Positions 19,122 to 27,745 of a stretch of DNA of 53,891 bases are shown piece by piece. The notes below the pieces were generated by a model, which was given only the letters and a program-made list of their open reading frames with translations, had not been told where the DNA came from and ran no database searches. Numbering within the stretch: the stretch's first letter is position 1; each line of letters opens with the position of its first letter. This DNA comes from an uncultured Clostridia bacterium (GTDB taxonomy: Bacteria > Bacillota > Clostridia > Christensenellales > CAG-314), in assembly GCA_947625115.1 (NCBI GenBank), contig CANQND010000009.1, positions 1-53,891 on the forward strand, in the 5' to 3' direction. The translations under genes were made by a program, and so were the position numbers.

Positions 19122-21941
19122 ATGAAAGACATAGTAATCAAAAATGCCAAAGAAAACAACCTAAAAAGCGTCAGTCTTACCATTCCGCGCGACAAACTTG
19201 TTGTTTTTACGGGGTTGTCGGGCAGCGGAAAGTCGTCGCTTGCTTTCGACACGATCTTTGCCGAGGGGCAACGTCGCTATGTGGAAAGCCTGTCCAGCTA
19301 CGCTCGTCAATTTCTCGGGCAGATGGACAAACCCGACGTGGAAAGCATTGAGGGGCTTTCGCCCGCAATATCCATCGACCAAAAGACGACCTCTTCCAAC
19401 CCGCGCAGTACGGTGGGGACGGTTACGGAAATCTACGACTACTTGCGCTTGCTGTTTGCGCGCATAGGCGTTCCCTACTGTCCGCATTGCGGCTTGCCCA
19501 TATCCAAAACTACCGTAGACCAAATTTGCGACAGAGTTGCCGCATTGGGAGAGGGGACGAAATTGATGATCCTCGCGCCGGTGGTGCGCGGCAGAAAGGG
19601 CGAGTACGCCAAGCTGTTTGAACAGCTCAAACGTCAAGGTTTTTTGCGCGTAAACGTGGACGGCAACACCTACACTCTGGACGAAGAAATCAAGTTGGAA
19701 AAGAACGTCAAGCACAACATTAGCGTAGTTGTGGACCGCCTAACCGTCAAGCCCGAAATGAACACGCGCCTGTCCGACAGCGTGGAAACGGCGTTGAAAC
19801 TTGCCGACGGCTTGGTTTCCGTGTGGGCAAACGGCAAGGAAACGACCTATTCCGACAAGTTCGCCTGCCCCAAGTGCGGCTTTACGATAGAGGAATTGGA
19901 ACCGCGTTCGTTCTCTTTCAACAGCCCGTTCGGCGCGTGTCCCGAATGTTTGGGCTTGGGCTTCAAGCAGGAGTTCGACGAAAATCTCATTATTCCCGAC
20001 GACAGCAAATCTCTGCACGAGGGCGCGGTCAAATTGCTCGGTTTCAACCTCGGCGCGGCAAGTTGGATGAGGACGTTGTTCGACGCTCTCGCCCAAAAGT
20101 ACGGTTTCAGTTGCGACGTCCCCGTGAGGGACCTGCCCAAAGCCGCCTACCACACCGTTATGTACGGCAACGGCAACGAACAGCTTGTGTGTCGCTTGCG
20201 CGACGGGCGCACGTTCAACGCCACTTGGGAGGGCATTATACCAATGATGACGCGCCGTCACAACGAATGTAAAAGCGATTGGACAAGGCAGGAATACGAA
20301 AAATTTATGGTGGACAAGCCCTGTCACCATTGTCACGGCAAACGTCTGAAAGAGGAAATACTCGCCGTCAAAGTGGGCGGTCTTAACATATGGGAAGTAG
20401 GCGAACTGTCCATAACCAAAGCGTTGGAGTTTTTCGGCAGTCTTGAATTGGACGAAACTCGCGCCAAAATTGCCTATATGGTACTCAAAGAGGTAAAAGC
20501 CCGCCTTAAATTTCTTGTGGACGTGGGCTTGGGCTACCTTACGCTTAACCGCTCGGCAGGTACTTTGAGCGGCGGCGAGGCGCAACGCATACGTCTTGCC
20601 ACGCAGATCGGCTCGGGCTTGACGGGCGTGTTGTACATTCTCGACGAGCCGTCTATCGGCTTGCACCAACGGGACAACGGCAAACTTATCGACACCCTCA
20701 CCCACCTGCGGGATATCGGCAACACCCTCATCGTGGTGGAACACGACGAGGACACTATCCGCGCCGCCGATTTCGTGGTGGACGTGGGACCGGGCGCGGG
20801 CGTTCACGGCGGAGAGATTGTGTTTGCGGGGTCGGTGAAAGACTTGGTGAAATGCAAACGCTCCATTACGGGCAAATACCTCAGCGGCGAAATGTACATT
20901 CCCGTCCCCGAACAACGCCGACAGGGCAACGGCAAAGTTCTTTCCGTGCGCGGTGCTTACAAAAACAACCTCAAACACATCGACGTGTCTTTCAAATTGG
21001 GCTGTCTTAACCTTGTAACGGGCGTATCGGGCAGCGGCAAGAGCAGCTTGGTAAACGAAGTTTTGTTGCCCTATCTCGAACAGCACCTCAACCGTGCCCG
21101 CCGCAACGACGTGGCGTGCGAGGGTATCGACGGCTTGCAATATCTTGACAAGGTGATAAGCATAGACCAAAGCGCGATAGGGCGCACTCCGCGCAGTAAT
21201 CCCGCAACGTACACGGGCGTGTTTACCTTGATACGCGATTTGTTCGCCTCCACGCCCGACGCAAAGGAACGCGGCTACGGTAGCGGCCGTTTCAGCTTCA
21301 ACGTCAAGGGCGGTCGTTGCGACCATTGCGACGGCGACGGCATTTTGCGCATTTCAATGAACTTCCTGCCCGACGTGTACGTGCCTTGCGAAGTGTGTCA
21401 CGGCGCGCGCTACAACAGGGAAACGCTTGCCGTAAAGTACAAGGGCAAGTCCATTGCCGACGTGCTGGATATGACGATAGAGGAAGCGGTAGGGTTCTTT
21501 GAAAACATAACTTCCATAAAAAACAAAATTCAAACCCTATACGACGTCGGCTTGGGATATATGAAGTTGGGTCAGCCCGCAACAACGCTAAGCGGCGGCG
21601 AGGCTCAACGCGTAAAGCTCGCCACGGAACTGAGCAAACGCAATACGGGCAAAACGCTGTACATTCTGGACGAACCCACAACGGGTTTGCACGCGCACGA
21701 CGTGGCAAAGCTCATTTCTATTTTGCAACGGTTGGTGGCGGGCGGCAACACCGTGATAGTTATCGAACACAATCTGGACGTGATAAAGGTAGCCGACTAC
21801 ATCGTTGACCTCGGACCTGAGGGCGGCGACGAGGGCGGAACGGTGGTTGCGGCGGGTACCCCCGAACAGATCGCCGCGGATACGCGCAGTTACACGGGCG
21901 AATACCTGAAACTTGTCCTCGACAAGTCGCACAGAGATTGA
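19122..21941 (+). CDS. uvrA: Excinuclease ABC subunit UvrA
   Basis: A 939-residue ABC-type ATPase that scans for DNA damage and loads UvrB. It has two ATPase halves: Walker [10 protein letters not shown] near residue 32 and GVSGSGKSS near residue 640, each with an LSGGEAQR signature. The zinc fingers are present (CPHC..., CPKC/CPEC and CDHC/CEVC). I chose the ATG at 19122; a TTG 21 nt upstream is possible but would add residues not typical of the family. The ribosome site is weak, and a TATAAT sits only 3 nt before the ATG. A strong terminator follows the stop codon. Confidence 0.97.
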   Translation: MKDIVIKNAKENNLKSVSLTIPRDKLVVFTGLSGSGKSSLAFDTIFAEGQRRYVESLSSYARQFLGQMDKPDVESIEGLSPAISIDQKTTSSNPRSTVGTVTEIYDYLRLLFARIGVPYCPHCGLPISKTTVDQICDRVAALGEGTKLMILAPVVRGRKGEYAKLFEQLKRQGFLRVNVDGNTYTLDEEIKLEKNVKHNISVVVDRLTVKPEMNTRLSDSVETALKLADGLVSVWANGKETTYSDKFACPKCGFTIEELEPRSFSFNSPFGACPECLGLGFKQEFDENLIIPDDSKSLHEGAVKLLGFNLGAASWMRTLFDALAQKYGFSCDVPVRDLPKAAYHTVMYGNGNEQLVCRLRDGRTFNATWEGIIPMMTRRHNECKSDWTRQEYEKFMVDKPCHHCHGKRLKEEILAVKVGGLNIWEVGELSITKALEFFGSLELDETRAKIAYMVLKEVKARLKFLVDVGLGYLTLNRSAGTLSGGEAQRIRLATQIGSGLTGVLYILDEPSIGLHQRDNGKLIDTLTHLRDIGNTLIVVEHDEDTIRAADFVVDVGPGAGVHGGEIVFAGSVKDLVKCKRSITGKYLSGEMYIPVPEQRRQGNGKVLSVRGAYKNNLKHIDVSFKLGCLNLVTGVSGSGKSSLVNEVLLPYLEQHLNRARRNDVACEGIDGLQYLDKVISIDQSAIGRTPRSNPATYTGVFTLIRDLFASTPDAKERGYGSGRFSFNVKGGRCDHCDGDGILRISMNFLPDVYVPCEVCHGARYNRETLAVKYKGKSIADVLDMTIEEAVGFFENITSIKNKIQTLYDVGLGYMKLGQPATTLSGGEAQRVKLATELSKRNTGKTLYILDEPTTGLHAHDVAKLISILQRLVAGGNTVIVIEHNLDVIKVADYIVDLGPEGGDEGGTVVAAGTPEQIAADTRSYTGEYLKLVLDKSHRD

Positions 21942-21963
21942 ACGCATAGCACCGAATTTTTTG

Positions 21964-21994
21964 AAAGCTCTTTCTCGGCAAAGAGCTTTTTTTT
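21964..21994 (+). terminator. Rho-independent terminator after uvrA
   Basis: AAAGCTCTTT (21964-21973) pairs with AAAGAGCTTT (21980-21989) around a 6-nt loop, and the T-run continues to 21994. Confidence 0.92.
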
Positions 21995-22500
21995 GTAAGT
22001 TCCGACCCCTTGTCGCTCGGGCGTTCGCCCGAGAACGGTGAAGTTTGTCGCGGTGCGACAAGTGAAGTTGTGCTACGCACAGTGAAGTACGCCTTACGGC
22101 GTGTGAAGTTTGCGGCACTGCCGCAAGTTGAGGACGGGGCAGTTGCCCCCTCCATTCCACTCCCCGACCACCCGCCCCTGTTTGCAGGAAGTATGTCCGC
22201 AACCGCGTATAAGGCTTCTCTTGACGACGCAAGAGCGCGCCACGAAAAGCAAACGTGTCCACAGGGGATAAGTTCGCAACTGAAATAAAGGCTTCTCTTG
22301 ACGACGCAAGAGCGCGCCACGAAAAGCAAACGTGTCCTGTGGACACTTTGCCGTGAGCGCGGGCAAGTTGGGGCTTTCCTAACGCCCCAACGCAGTCGTC
22401 ACCGATAGGTGACTGATGAGTTTCGACCTAAAAAGTAAGTAGTCTACCTGCAATCTGCGCGGGCAAGTTAGGGCTTTTCTAACGCCCCAATGCAGTCGCC
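21995..22500. repeat. Mosaic intergenic repeat cluster B, with a GTGAAGT hairpin array
   Basis: A hairpin (CTCGGGCG 22016-22023 with CGCCCGAG 22026-22033) is followed by four hairpins, each introduced by GTGAAGT (starting 22038, 22062, 22082, 22103). Then come a GGGGCA/TGCCCC hairpin and the CCCCGACC.CCCGCCCC block. A perfect 50-bp direct repeat follows (22211-22260 and 22288-22337), containing a CTCTTG/CAAGAG hairpin. Last are two ~40-bp near-copies of a GTTGGGGC/GCCCCAAC hairpin (about 22357-22398 and 22455-22498) on either side of CTGATGAGTTTCGACC. No gene or transposase is seen. Confidence 0.8.
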
Positions 22501-22651
22501 ACCCTCGTTGCGGATTATTTTCGCTACAAAAATCGCACGTCTTTTTGCGCAAAAAGTCCTATCTGACGCAGAAGCGGGCTTTTTTACTTCAACGCCCGAC
22601 GTTTTTCGCAGAAGCGGAATTTTCGGCGCGGGAAAAAGGTAAATCTTACGC

Positions 22652-22680
22652 TTGTAAAATATCTCGAAATAGTGTAAAAT
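22652..22680 (+). promoter_or_regulatory. Sigma-A-type promoter for polA-coaE
   Basis: TTGTAA (22652-22657), 17-nt spacer, TAAAAT (22675-22680), ending 41 nt before the polA ATG. An overlapping TATAAA just downstream is an alternative -10. From 22500 to this promoter I see only a twice-repeated CGCAGAAGCGG motif and no gene. Confidence 0.55.
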
Positions 22681-22721
22681 ATCGGTATAAATATGCGGCA
22701 GTGTGCGCCGCGAGGTGAAAA

Positions 22722-25247
22722 ATGTCCCAAAAGCTACTTCTTATCGACGGCAACAGCATATTGAACAGAGCCTATTTCGCGTTGCAACGGGCTATGACCG
22801 ACAACGAGGGACGCAACGTCAACGCCGTGTTCGGCTTTACCAATATTTTGCTGAAAGTCATTTCCGACCTCAAACCCGACAAACTGATAGTGGCGTTTGA
22901 CAAACACGGTCACAATTTCCGCAAGGATATTTACCCCGAGTACAAAGCCAATCGTCACGGTATGCCCGACGACCTCGCCGCGCAAATGCCTGTTTTGCAC
23001 GAGTTGCTTTCGGCTATGAAAGTGCAGATAGTGGAAAAGGCGGGCGTTGAGGCGGACGACATAATCGGCACCGTTTCGCTTGCCTACGACGGCGAAAGCT
23101 ACATTGTGTCGGGCGACCGCGATATGTTGCAGCTTGTTTCCGACAAAACCGTGGTTTTGCTCACAAAAAAGGGCGTTACCGAAGTGGAAACGGTGGACCT
23201 CGAAACTCTCAAAAACGACTACGGACTCACCCCGTCGCAGGTGGTAGATTTCAAGGCGTTGCGCGGCGACACGTCGGATAACATTCCCGGCGTAAAGGGC
23301 GTGGGCGACAAGACTGCAATGGCGTTGATAGCCAAGTACGGCGATATAGACAACGTGTTCGCGCACGTCGAGGAGGAAAAGGGCGCGTTGCACGACAAAC
23401 TTGTCGAGGGCAAAGAAATGGCTTACGTAAGCAAACGTCTGGCTACTATCGTTACCGACGTAGATGTGGACTACGATGTCGCCTCGGCGGAACTGCCCGT
23501 GTTCGGTGAGGAAGCCAAGCGTATGTTGGAGCAGTTGCAATTCAAGTCGATAATGGCGCGCCTTACCTTTGACGAAAAAGAACCCGTTGCGGCGGTGGAA
23601 GTGCAAACGGTGCAAGTTACCGGGCTTCAACAGTTGAAAGAAATAGCGGAAAAGTTGAACTCCGCCAAGCTGTTTGCCTTTCATTTCGACGGGAGGACGA
23701 TTTACCTTAGCGACAGCGAAACGTCGCAGTACGCCGTCACCCCGTCGGGCAGTTTTTTGGACGAAATGACAAACGACGCCGTTTGGGAAATACTTCGCCC
23801 CTTGCTTGCCAACGGCAACGAAAAGGCTGTCTACGACGTAAAGGCGTTGAGGCACGTTTTGGAGCCGTTCGGCGCAGAACTTGCTTGCGTTCGCTACGAC
23901 GTGTGCCTTATGCAATACCTGTGCGATCGCGCCTACAAAGACGTTTCGTCGTTTGCCGCGGCGTACGGTTACGACGCGTTGGGCGCGGCGATCTACTCCC
24001 TTGCCCTCACGTTGAAAGAACAGCTTGCAAAAAACGGCGTGGACAAGCTCTACTACGACATAGAACTGCCCCTGTCCGATTTGCTGTACCGAATGGAAAC
24101 GGAGGGCGTAAAGGTGGACGTGGAGCTGTTGGACAAAATGTCGGCGGAACTTCACGCGCAATTGGACGCGCTCACCGAAGAAATTTACCAACTTGCGGGC
24201 GAAACCTTTAATATCAACAGCACAATGCAATTGCAAAAGGTGCTTTTTGAAAAGTTGGGGCTTCCTCGCGGCAAAAAAACTCAACGCGGTTACTCTACGG
24301 GCAACGACGTGTTGGAAAAACTTGCGGACAAACACCCGATTGTTCCCAAGATACTCGCTTTCAGACAGACTTCCAAGTTGCTCGGCACCTATCTCGACGG
24401 GTTGAAACCGCTTGTGCGGCGCGGGCTTGTGCATACGACGTTCAATCAGACGCTCACCGCTACGGGCAGGTTGAGCAGCAGCGACCCGAATTTGCAAAAC
24501 ATACCGATAAGGAGCGACGTCGGCAAGGAAATTCGTCGTTTGTTCCTTTCCAAACACGGCGTATTTGTGGGAGCGGACTATTCGCAGATAGAACTGCGCC
24601 TGCTTGCGGCGTTCAGCAACGACAAAAATATGTTGGACAGCTTCCGCAAAGGGGAAGATATTCACCTGAGAGTCGCCTCGGAATTGCTGGGTATTCCGCC
24701 TGAAATGGTCAATCACGATATGCGCCGAATGGCAAAAGCCGTCAACTTTGGTATAATTTACGGCATTTCCGACTTCGGACTGAGCCAAAACGTCCGACTT
24801 TCCGTAAAAAAGGCGCACGAATATATAAATTTGTACTTCGAGCGTTTTCCCACCATAAAGAGCTATCTGGACGGGTGCGTGGAACGGGCGCGGCGCGACG
24901 GCTACGTCACTACGATAACGGGTCGCCGCCGTCAGATACCCGAACTGAAAAGCTCCAACTACAATTTGCGCGCTTTCGGCGAACGCGCCGCAATGAATAT
25001 GCCTTTGCAGGGCAGTGCCGCCGATATTATGAAAATCGCTATGTTGCGCGTAGACGAGGCAATGCGCAAAGCGGGCTTGAAAAGCAGGATCGTTTTGCAA
25101 ATTCACGACGAATTGATAGTGGACTGCTACCCCGAAGAGGCGCAACAAGTCAAGCGGATACTCGCCGAACAGATGGAAAACGCCGTTTCGCTTGCCTGTC
25201 CGTTGACGGTGGAAACGGAAGAAGGAGTTACCCTCTATGAAGCCTGA
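22722..25247 (+). CDS. polA: DNA polymerase I
   Basis: An 841-residue polymerase for repair and Okazaki-fragment processing. Residues ~1-290 are the 5'-3' exonuclease domain. Residues ~300-470 match the 3'-5' exonuclease fold, but the metal-binding Asp/Glu pairs are not evident, so proofreading is probably lost, as in many Gram-positive PolA proteins. The polymerase domain has motif A (DYSQIELR, Asp619), motif B (RRMAKAVNFGIIYG) and motif C (HDE near residue 795). The ATG at 22722 follows GAGGTG. Its end overlaps coaE by 11 nt. A long minus-strand open frame lies across it and is a codon-bias shadow. Confidence 0.97.
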   Translation: MSQKLLLIDGNSILNRAYFALQRAMTDNEGRNVNAVFGFTNILLKVISDLKPDKLIVAFDKHGHNFRKDIYPEYKANRHGMPDDLAAQMPVLHELLSAMKVQIVEKAGVEADDIIGTVSLAYDGESYIVSGDRDMLQLVSDKTVVLLTKKGVTEVETVDLETLKNDYGLTPSQVVDFKALRGDTSDNIPGVKGVGDKTAMALIAKYGDIDNVFAHVEEEKGALHDKLVEGKEMAYVSKRLATIVTDVDVDYDVASAELPVFGEEAKRMLEQLQFKSIMARLTFDEKEPVAAVEVQTVQVTGLQQLKEIAEKLNSAKLFAFHFDGRTIYLSDSETSQYAVTPSGSFLDEMTNDAVWEILRPLLANGNEKAVYDVKALRHVLEPFGAELACVRYDVCLMQYLCDRAYKDVSSFAAAYGYDALGAAIYSLALTLKEQLAKNGVDKLYYDIELPLSDLLYRMETEGVKVDVELLDKMSAELHAQLDALTEEIYQLAGETFNINSTMQLQKVLFEKLGLPRGKKTQRGYSTGNDVLEKLADKHPIVPKILAFRQTSKLLGTYLDGLKPLVRRGLVHTTFNQTLTATGRLSSSDPNLQNIPIRSDVGKEIRRLFLSKHGVFVGADYSQIELRLLAAFSNDKNMLDSFRKGEDIHLRVASELLGIPPEMVNHDMRRMAKAVNFGIIYGISDFGLSQNVRLSVKKAHEYINLYFERFPTIKSYLDGCVERARRDGYVTTITGRRRQIPELKSSNYNLRAFGERAAMNMPLQGSAADIMKIAMLRVDEAMRKAGLKSRIVLQIHDELIVDCYPEEAQQVKRILAEQMENAVSLACPLTVETEEGVTLYEA

Positions 25248-25800
25248 ACTCATTGCGTTGACAGGCTTTATCGGCAGCGGCAAGAGTACCGTTTGTTCAA
25301 TTTTGCGAGAATGGGGTTACAAAACCGTCGATTGCGACGAAATTGCTCGGCAAATTGCCTCTCGCCCCGAAGTGGTCGAACAAGCGGCAAAGTTGCTCGG
25401 AAAGGAGTTTGTTTCCGACGGACAGCTCAACCGCGCCGCCATACGCGCCATAGTGTTCGACGACGGCGAACTGTTGGCAAAGTACCAAAAGCTGTTTTTT
25501 GCGGGCGTGCGCAAATGTTTGGAAGAAATTGCCTCCCGTACGCAAAGCGTTTTGTTCGTAGAGATACAGGTATTTGACGCGTTTTGCTTTCCGTGGAACG
25601 AAGTGTGGCAGGTGCGGTGCAACGAGGACGTGCTTTTAGGCAGGGTGCGTTTGCGTGACGGCGAAAATTCACGCGTAGAAGCGATACTTGCCCGTCAGCG
25701 GCAAATCCAGCCTACGCGCGTCATCGTCAACAACGGCGATTTGGAAGATTTGCACGCCGCGGTAAAGGCCGCTCTTGTGGGCGCGGGCTTGCAAAAGTAA
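25237..25800 (+). CDS. coaE: Dephospho-CoA kinase
   Basis: A 187-residue P-loop kinase that phosphorylates dephospho-CoA, the last step of CoA synthesis. The P-loop is GFIGSGKST at residues 10-18, and the family's DCDEIAR motif follows near residue 31. The C-terminal region carries the RQ..QPTRVIVNNGD signature. It overlaps polA by 11 nt and is translated from within the polA end. This arrangement is common in Firmicutes. A fresh promoter follows it. Confidence 0.95.
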   Translation: MKPELIALTGFIGSGKSTVCSILREWGYKTVDCDEIARQIASRPEVVEQAAKLLGKEFVSDGQLNRAAIRAIVFDDGELLAKYQKLFFAGVRKCLEEIASRTQSVLFVEIQVFDAFCFPWNEVWQVRCNEDVLLGRVRLRDGENSRVEAILARQRQIQPTRVIVNNGDLEDLHAAVKAALVGAGLQK

Positions 25801-25831
25801 GTTTTTATTTTGTCAAAATTCGTAAATTCGT

Positions 25832-25861
25832 TTGACATTTTCCCTGTAAAAGTACTAAAAT
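25832..25861 (+). promoter_or_regulatory. Sigma-A-type promoter for the antiporter gene
   Basis: TTGACA (25832-25837), 18-nt spacer, TAAAAT (25856-25861), about 100 nt before the ATG at 25963. The leader contains a GTGAGGCAA..TTGCCTCAC hairpin (about 25873-25901). Confidence 0.6.
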
Positions 25862-25962
25862 ATACAAGGCTTGTGAGGCAACACACCCGTGATTGCCTCA
25901 CATAAATTTTGCACAGGCGTACGCTTTGCGTGTCGCCCGTAAGGAAAGGACGAGGGGTTTAT

Positions 25963-27498
25963 ATGACTTCTGTTACGATAGGTTCTGTATTCGGCGCGGC
26001 TCCGCTCATTCCGAGCGGCTACATCGGCGGTTTGCTCGCCATAGCCATCGCGCTTATTTTCGGATTGCTTGCCACGAGGGTAATGAAGCTCATCGGGCTT
26101 CCCAACGTTACGGGTTATCTGCTCGTCGGTCTGATAATAGGACCGCACGCATTGGGTATCATAAGCGAAGAAGTGCTTTCGGGCGCGAACGGCGCAGGCG
26201 GTATCGACATCGTAAGTACCGTCGCGTTGGGCTTTATCGGGTTTTCGATAGGCGTGGAATTCAAACTTTCGCACATAAAGGAAATAGGCAAAAGCGCGAT
26301 AACAATAACGTTTTTCCAAGCTCTTGCGGCAACGCTGTTCGTGGACGTGGGACTCATTGCGTTGAGTTACCTGTTGCCCACCGTTATGACGCTGTACGAG
26401 GCGTTGATACTCGGCGCGATAGCCACCGCAACCGCCCCTGCGGCAACGCTTATGGTGGTGCGGCAGTACAAGGCAAAGGGCGTCGTTACGGGTACGCTGT
26501 TGCCCGTTGTGGCGTTGGACGACGCGGTAGGTTTGATTGTGTTCGCCGTTTCAAACTCGATAGGGCTTTCTCTTGCAAACAACGCGGCGGGTCTTAGCGG
26601 AGATATTTCCGTCTTGAACATAGCCGTCTGGCCCCTGTTGGAGATAGTTTGTTCGCTTGTTATCGGGGCGGGTATCGGCGCGTTGCTGTCCGTTGTTCCC
26701 CGTTTCTTCAAATCTCGCGACAACCGCACGATAGCAACCATTATTTGCGTGTTTTTGTCGTTGGGTATCTGCCAACTGTTTGAAATGCTTGTGGACAAGG
26801 GCGTTTTGCCTTTCGGTTTGAGCGACTTGTTGGTGTGTATGATGGCGGGCGCGATGTTCGTCAATTTGCGTAAGGAAGCGGGCGTTATGATGGAGGGTAC
26901 CGACCGTTGGACTCCCGTGGTGCTTATGTTGTTCTTCATTTTGTCGGGCGCGGAGTTGGACGTTATGATGTTTGCGGAAAATCCGCTGTTGCTCGTGTGT
27001 ATCGTCGCCTACGTAATTTTGCGTTGCGCGGGCAAGTACCTCGGCACAATGGCGGGCGCGGCTGTCACCAAGAGCGACAAAAAAGTACGCAACTATCTCG
27101 GCATTACTTTGTTTCCGCAAGCGGGCGTGGCAATAGGTATGGCGACTATGTGCAAAAACGAATTTACCAAAGCCGCTCTGTCGGCGAGCGCGGCTGACAA
27201 TGCCGCCGCCGCGGATCTGCTCAATCACGTGGGCGCAAACATTGTAACCGTAACGATGTGCGCGGTACTCATCTACGAACTTGTGGGACCCGTCCTCACC
27301 AAGTGGGCTTTGGCGAAAGCGGGCGAAATTGCCCCCGAAATGCTTCGCCGCCGCAGGAACAAACCCGTTCTTGCAACTGCGGGCGACGTTCCCGCAACGA
27401 CAGATGTTGCCGATAACGCCGTCAACGAAAGCCAAGCGGACGTTCCCGAAAACGACTCGGAGGCAAACGTTCCCGCCGACAAGGACGTAAAACAATGA
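25963..27498 (+). CDS. Monovalent cation/proton antiporter, CPA2 family
   Basis: A 511-residue membrane protein with about 12-13 helices over residues 20-460 and an acidic Ala/Asp/Glu/Val tail (~460-511). The segment GLPNVTGYLLVGLIIGPHALG is typical of KefB/NapA-like transporters, and VALDDAVGLIVFA carries the adjacent Asp pair of the ion site in electrogenic CPA2 members. No RCK/TrkA-N domain follows, so it is not a full KefC. The start ATG at 25963 follows AAGGAAAGGACGAGGGG; earlier in-frame codons lack a site. The role is probably Na+ or K+/H+ exchange and pH balance. Its stop codon overlaps the next tiny ORF. Confidence 0.85.
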   Translation: MTSVTIGSVFGAAPLIPSGYIGGLLAIAIALIFGLLATRVMKLIGLPNVTGYLLVGLIIGPHALGIISEEVLSGANGAGGIDIVSTVALGFIGFSIGVEFKLSHIKEIGKSAITITFFQALAATLFVDVGLIALSYLLPTVMTLYEALILGAIATATAPAATLMVVRQYKAKGVVTGTLLPVVALDDAVGLIVFAVSNSIGLSLANNAAGLSGDISVLNIAVWPLLEIVCSLVIGAGIGALLSVVPRFFKSRDNRTIATIICVFLSLGICQLFEMLVDKGVLPFGLSDLLVCMMAGAMFVNLRKEAGVMMEGTDRWTPVVLMLFFILSGAELDVMMFAENPLLLVCIVAYVILRCAGKYLGTMAGAAVTKSDKKVRNYLGITLFPQAGVAIGMATMCKNEFTKAALSASAADNAAAADLLNHVGANIVTVTMCAVLIYELVGPVLTKWALAKAGEIAPEMLRRRRNKPVLATAGDVPATTDVADNAVNESQADVPENDSEANVPADKDVKQ

Positions 27499-27668
27499 AA
27501 AAGAGTACAATGTACGAACTTATGCGCCAAAGCGAACTTGCCGACGACGACGGTCCCGACCTTGACGACGCCGTTGCACAGGACGAACGATCCGACGCGG
27601 AAAAATTCAAAGAGAAGTACAAAGAATTTTACACGGACATAAAACTTTCGGACAGAGAGGATTGGTAA
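27495..27668 (+). CDS. Tiny acidic ORF (57 aa) coupled to the antiporter
   Basis: A 57-residue frame beginning at the ATG inside the antiporter's stop (ATGA). The product is strongly charged, with a DDDGPDLDD stretch and a lysine/glutamate-rich second half ending DREDW; there is no membrane segment or signal. Codon choice (GAC, GCC, AAA) matches real genes here and the overlap implies translational coupling. It ends in a small GGATTGG/CCAATCC hairpin before the next promoter. I do not recognise it; a small cytosolic partner or regulator of the antiporter is only a guess. Confidence 0.55.
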   Translation: MKKSTMYELMRQSELADDDGPDLDDAVAQDERSDAEKFKEKYKEFYTDIKLSDREDW

Positions 27669-27684
27669 ATATGCCAATCCTCAT

Positions 27685-27713
27685 TTGACATTTATATCTG
27701 TTTGAGATATAAT
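27685..27713 (+). promoter_or_regulatory. Perfect-consensus promoter of the GH95-like/purC/nrdR operon
   Basis: TTGACA (27685-27690), 17-nt spacer, TATAAT (27708-27713), 33 nt before the ATG at 27746. All twelve hexamer bases match consensus, one of two such promoters in the window. Confidence 0.8.
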
Positions 27714-27745
27714 TTTTACTTGTATAACAGTGATCGGGAGCAGCT

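Noticed and set aside
22016..22128. The GTGAAGT arrays as a small CRISPR.
   Set aside because: The repeated word is only 7 bp, the spacers are self-complementary hairpins conserved between copies, and no cas genes are present.
22010..22288. A 92-codon plus-strand frame across repeat cluster B.
   Set aside because: It translates repeat modules only, with no ribosome site and no relation to a protein family.
22734..25283. An 849-codon open frame on the minus strand across polA (similar long antisense frames lie across 27716-30124, 8373-9956 and 38353-40134).
   Set aside because: They mirror the coding frame because TTA, CTA and TCA codons are rare in the real genes. Their products are low in domain content and lack ribosome sites.
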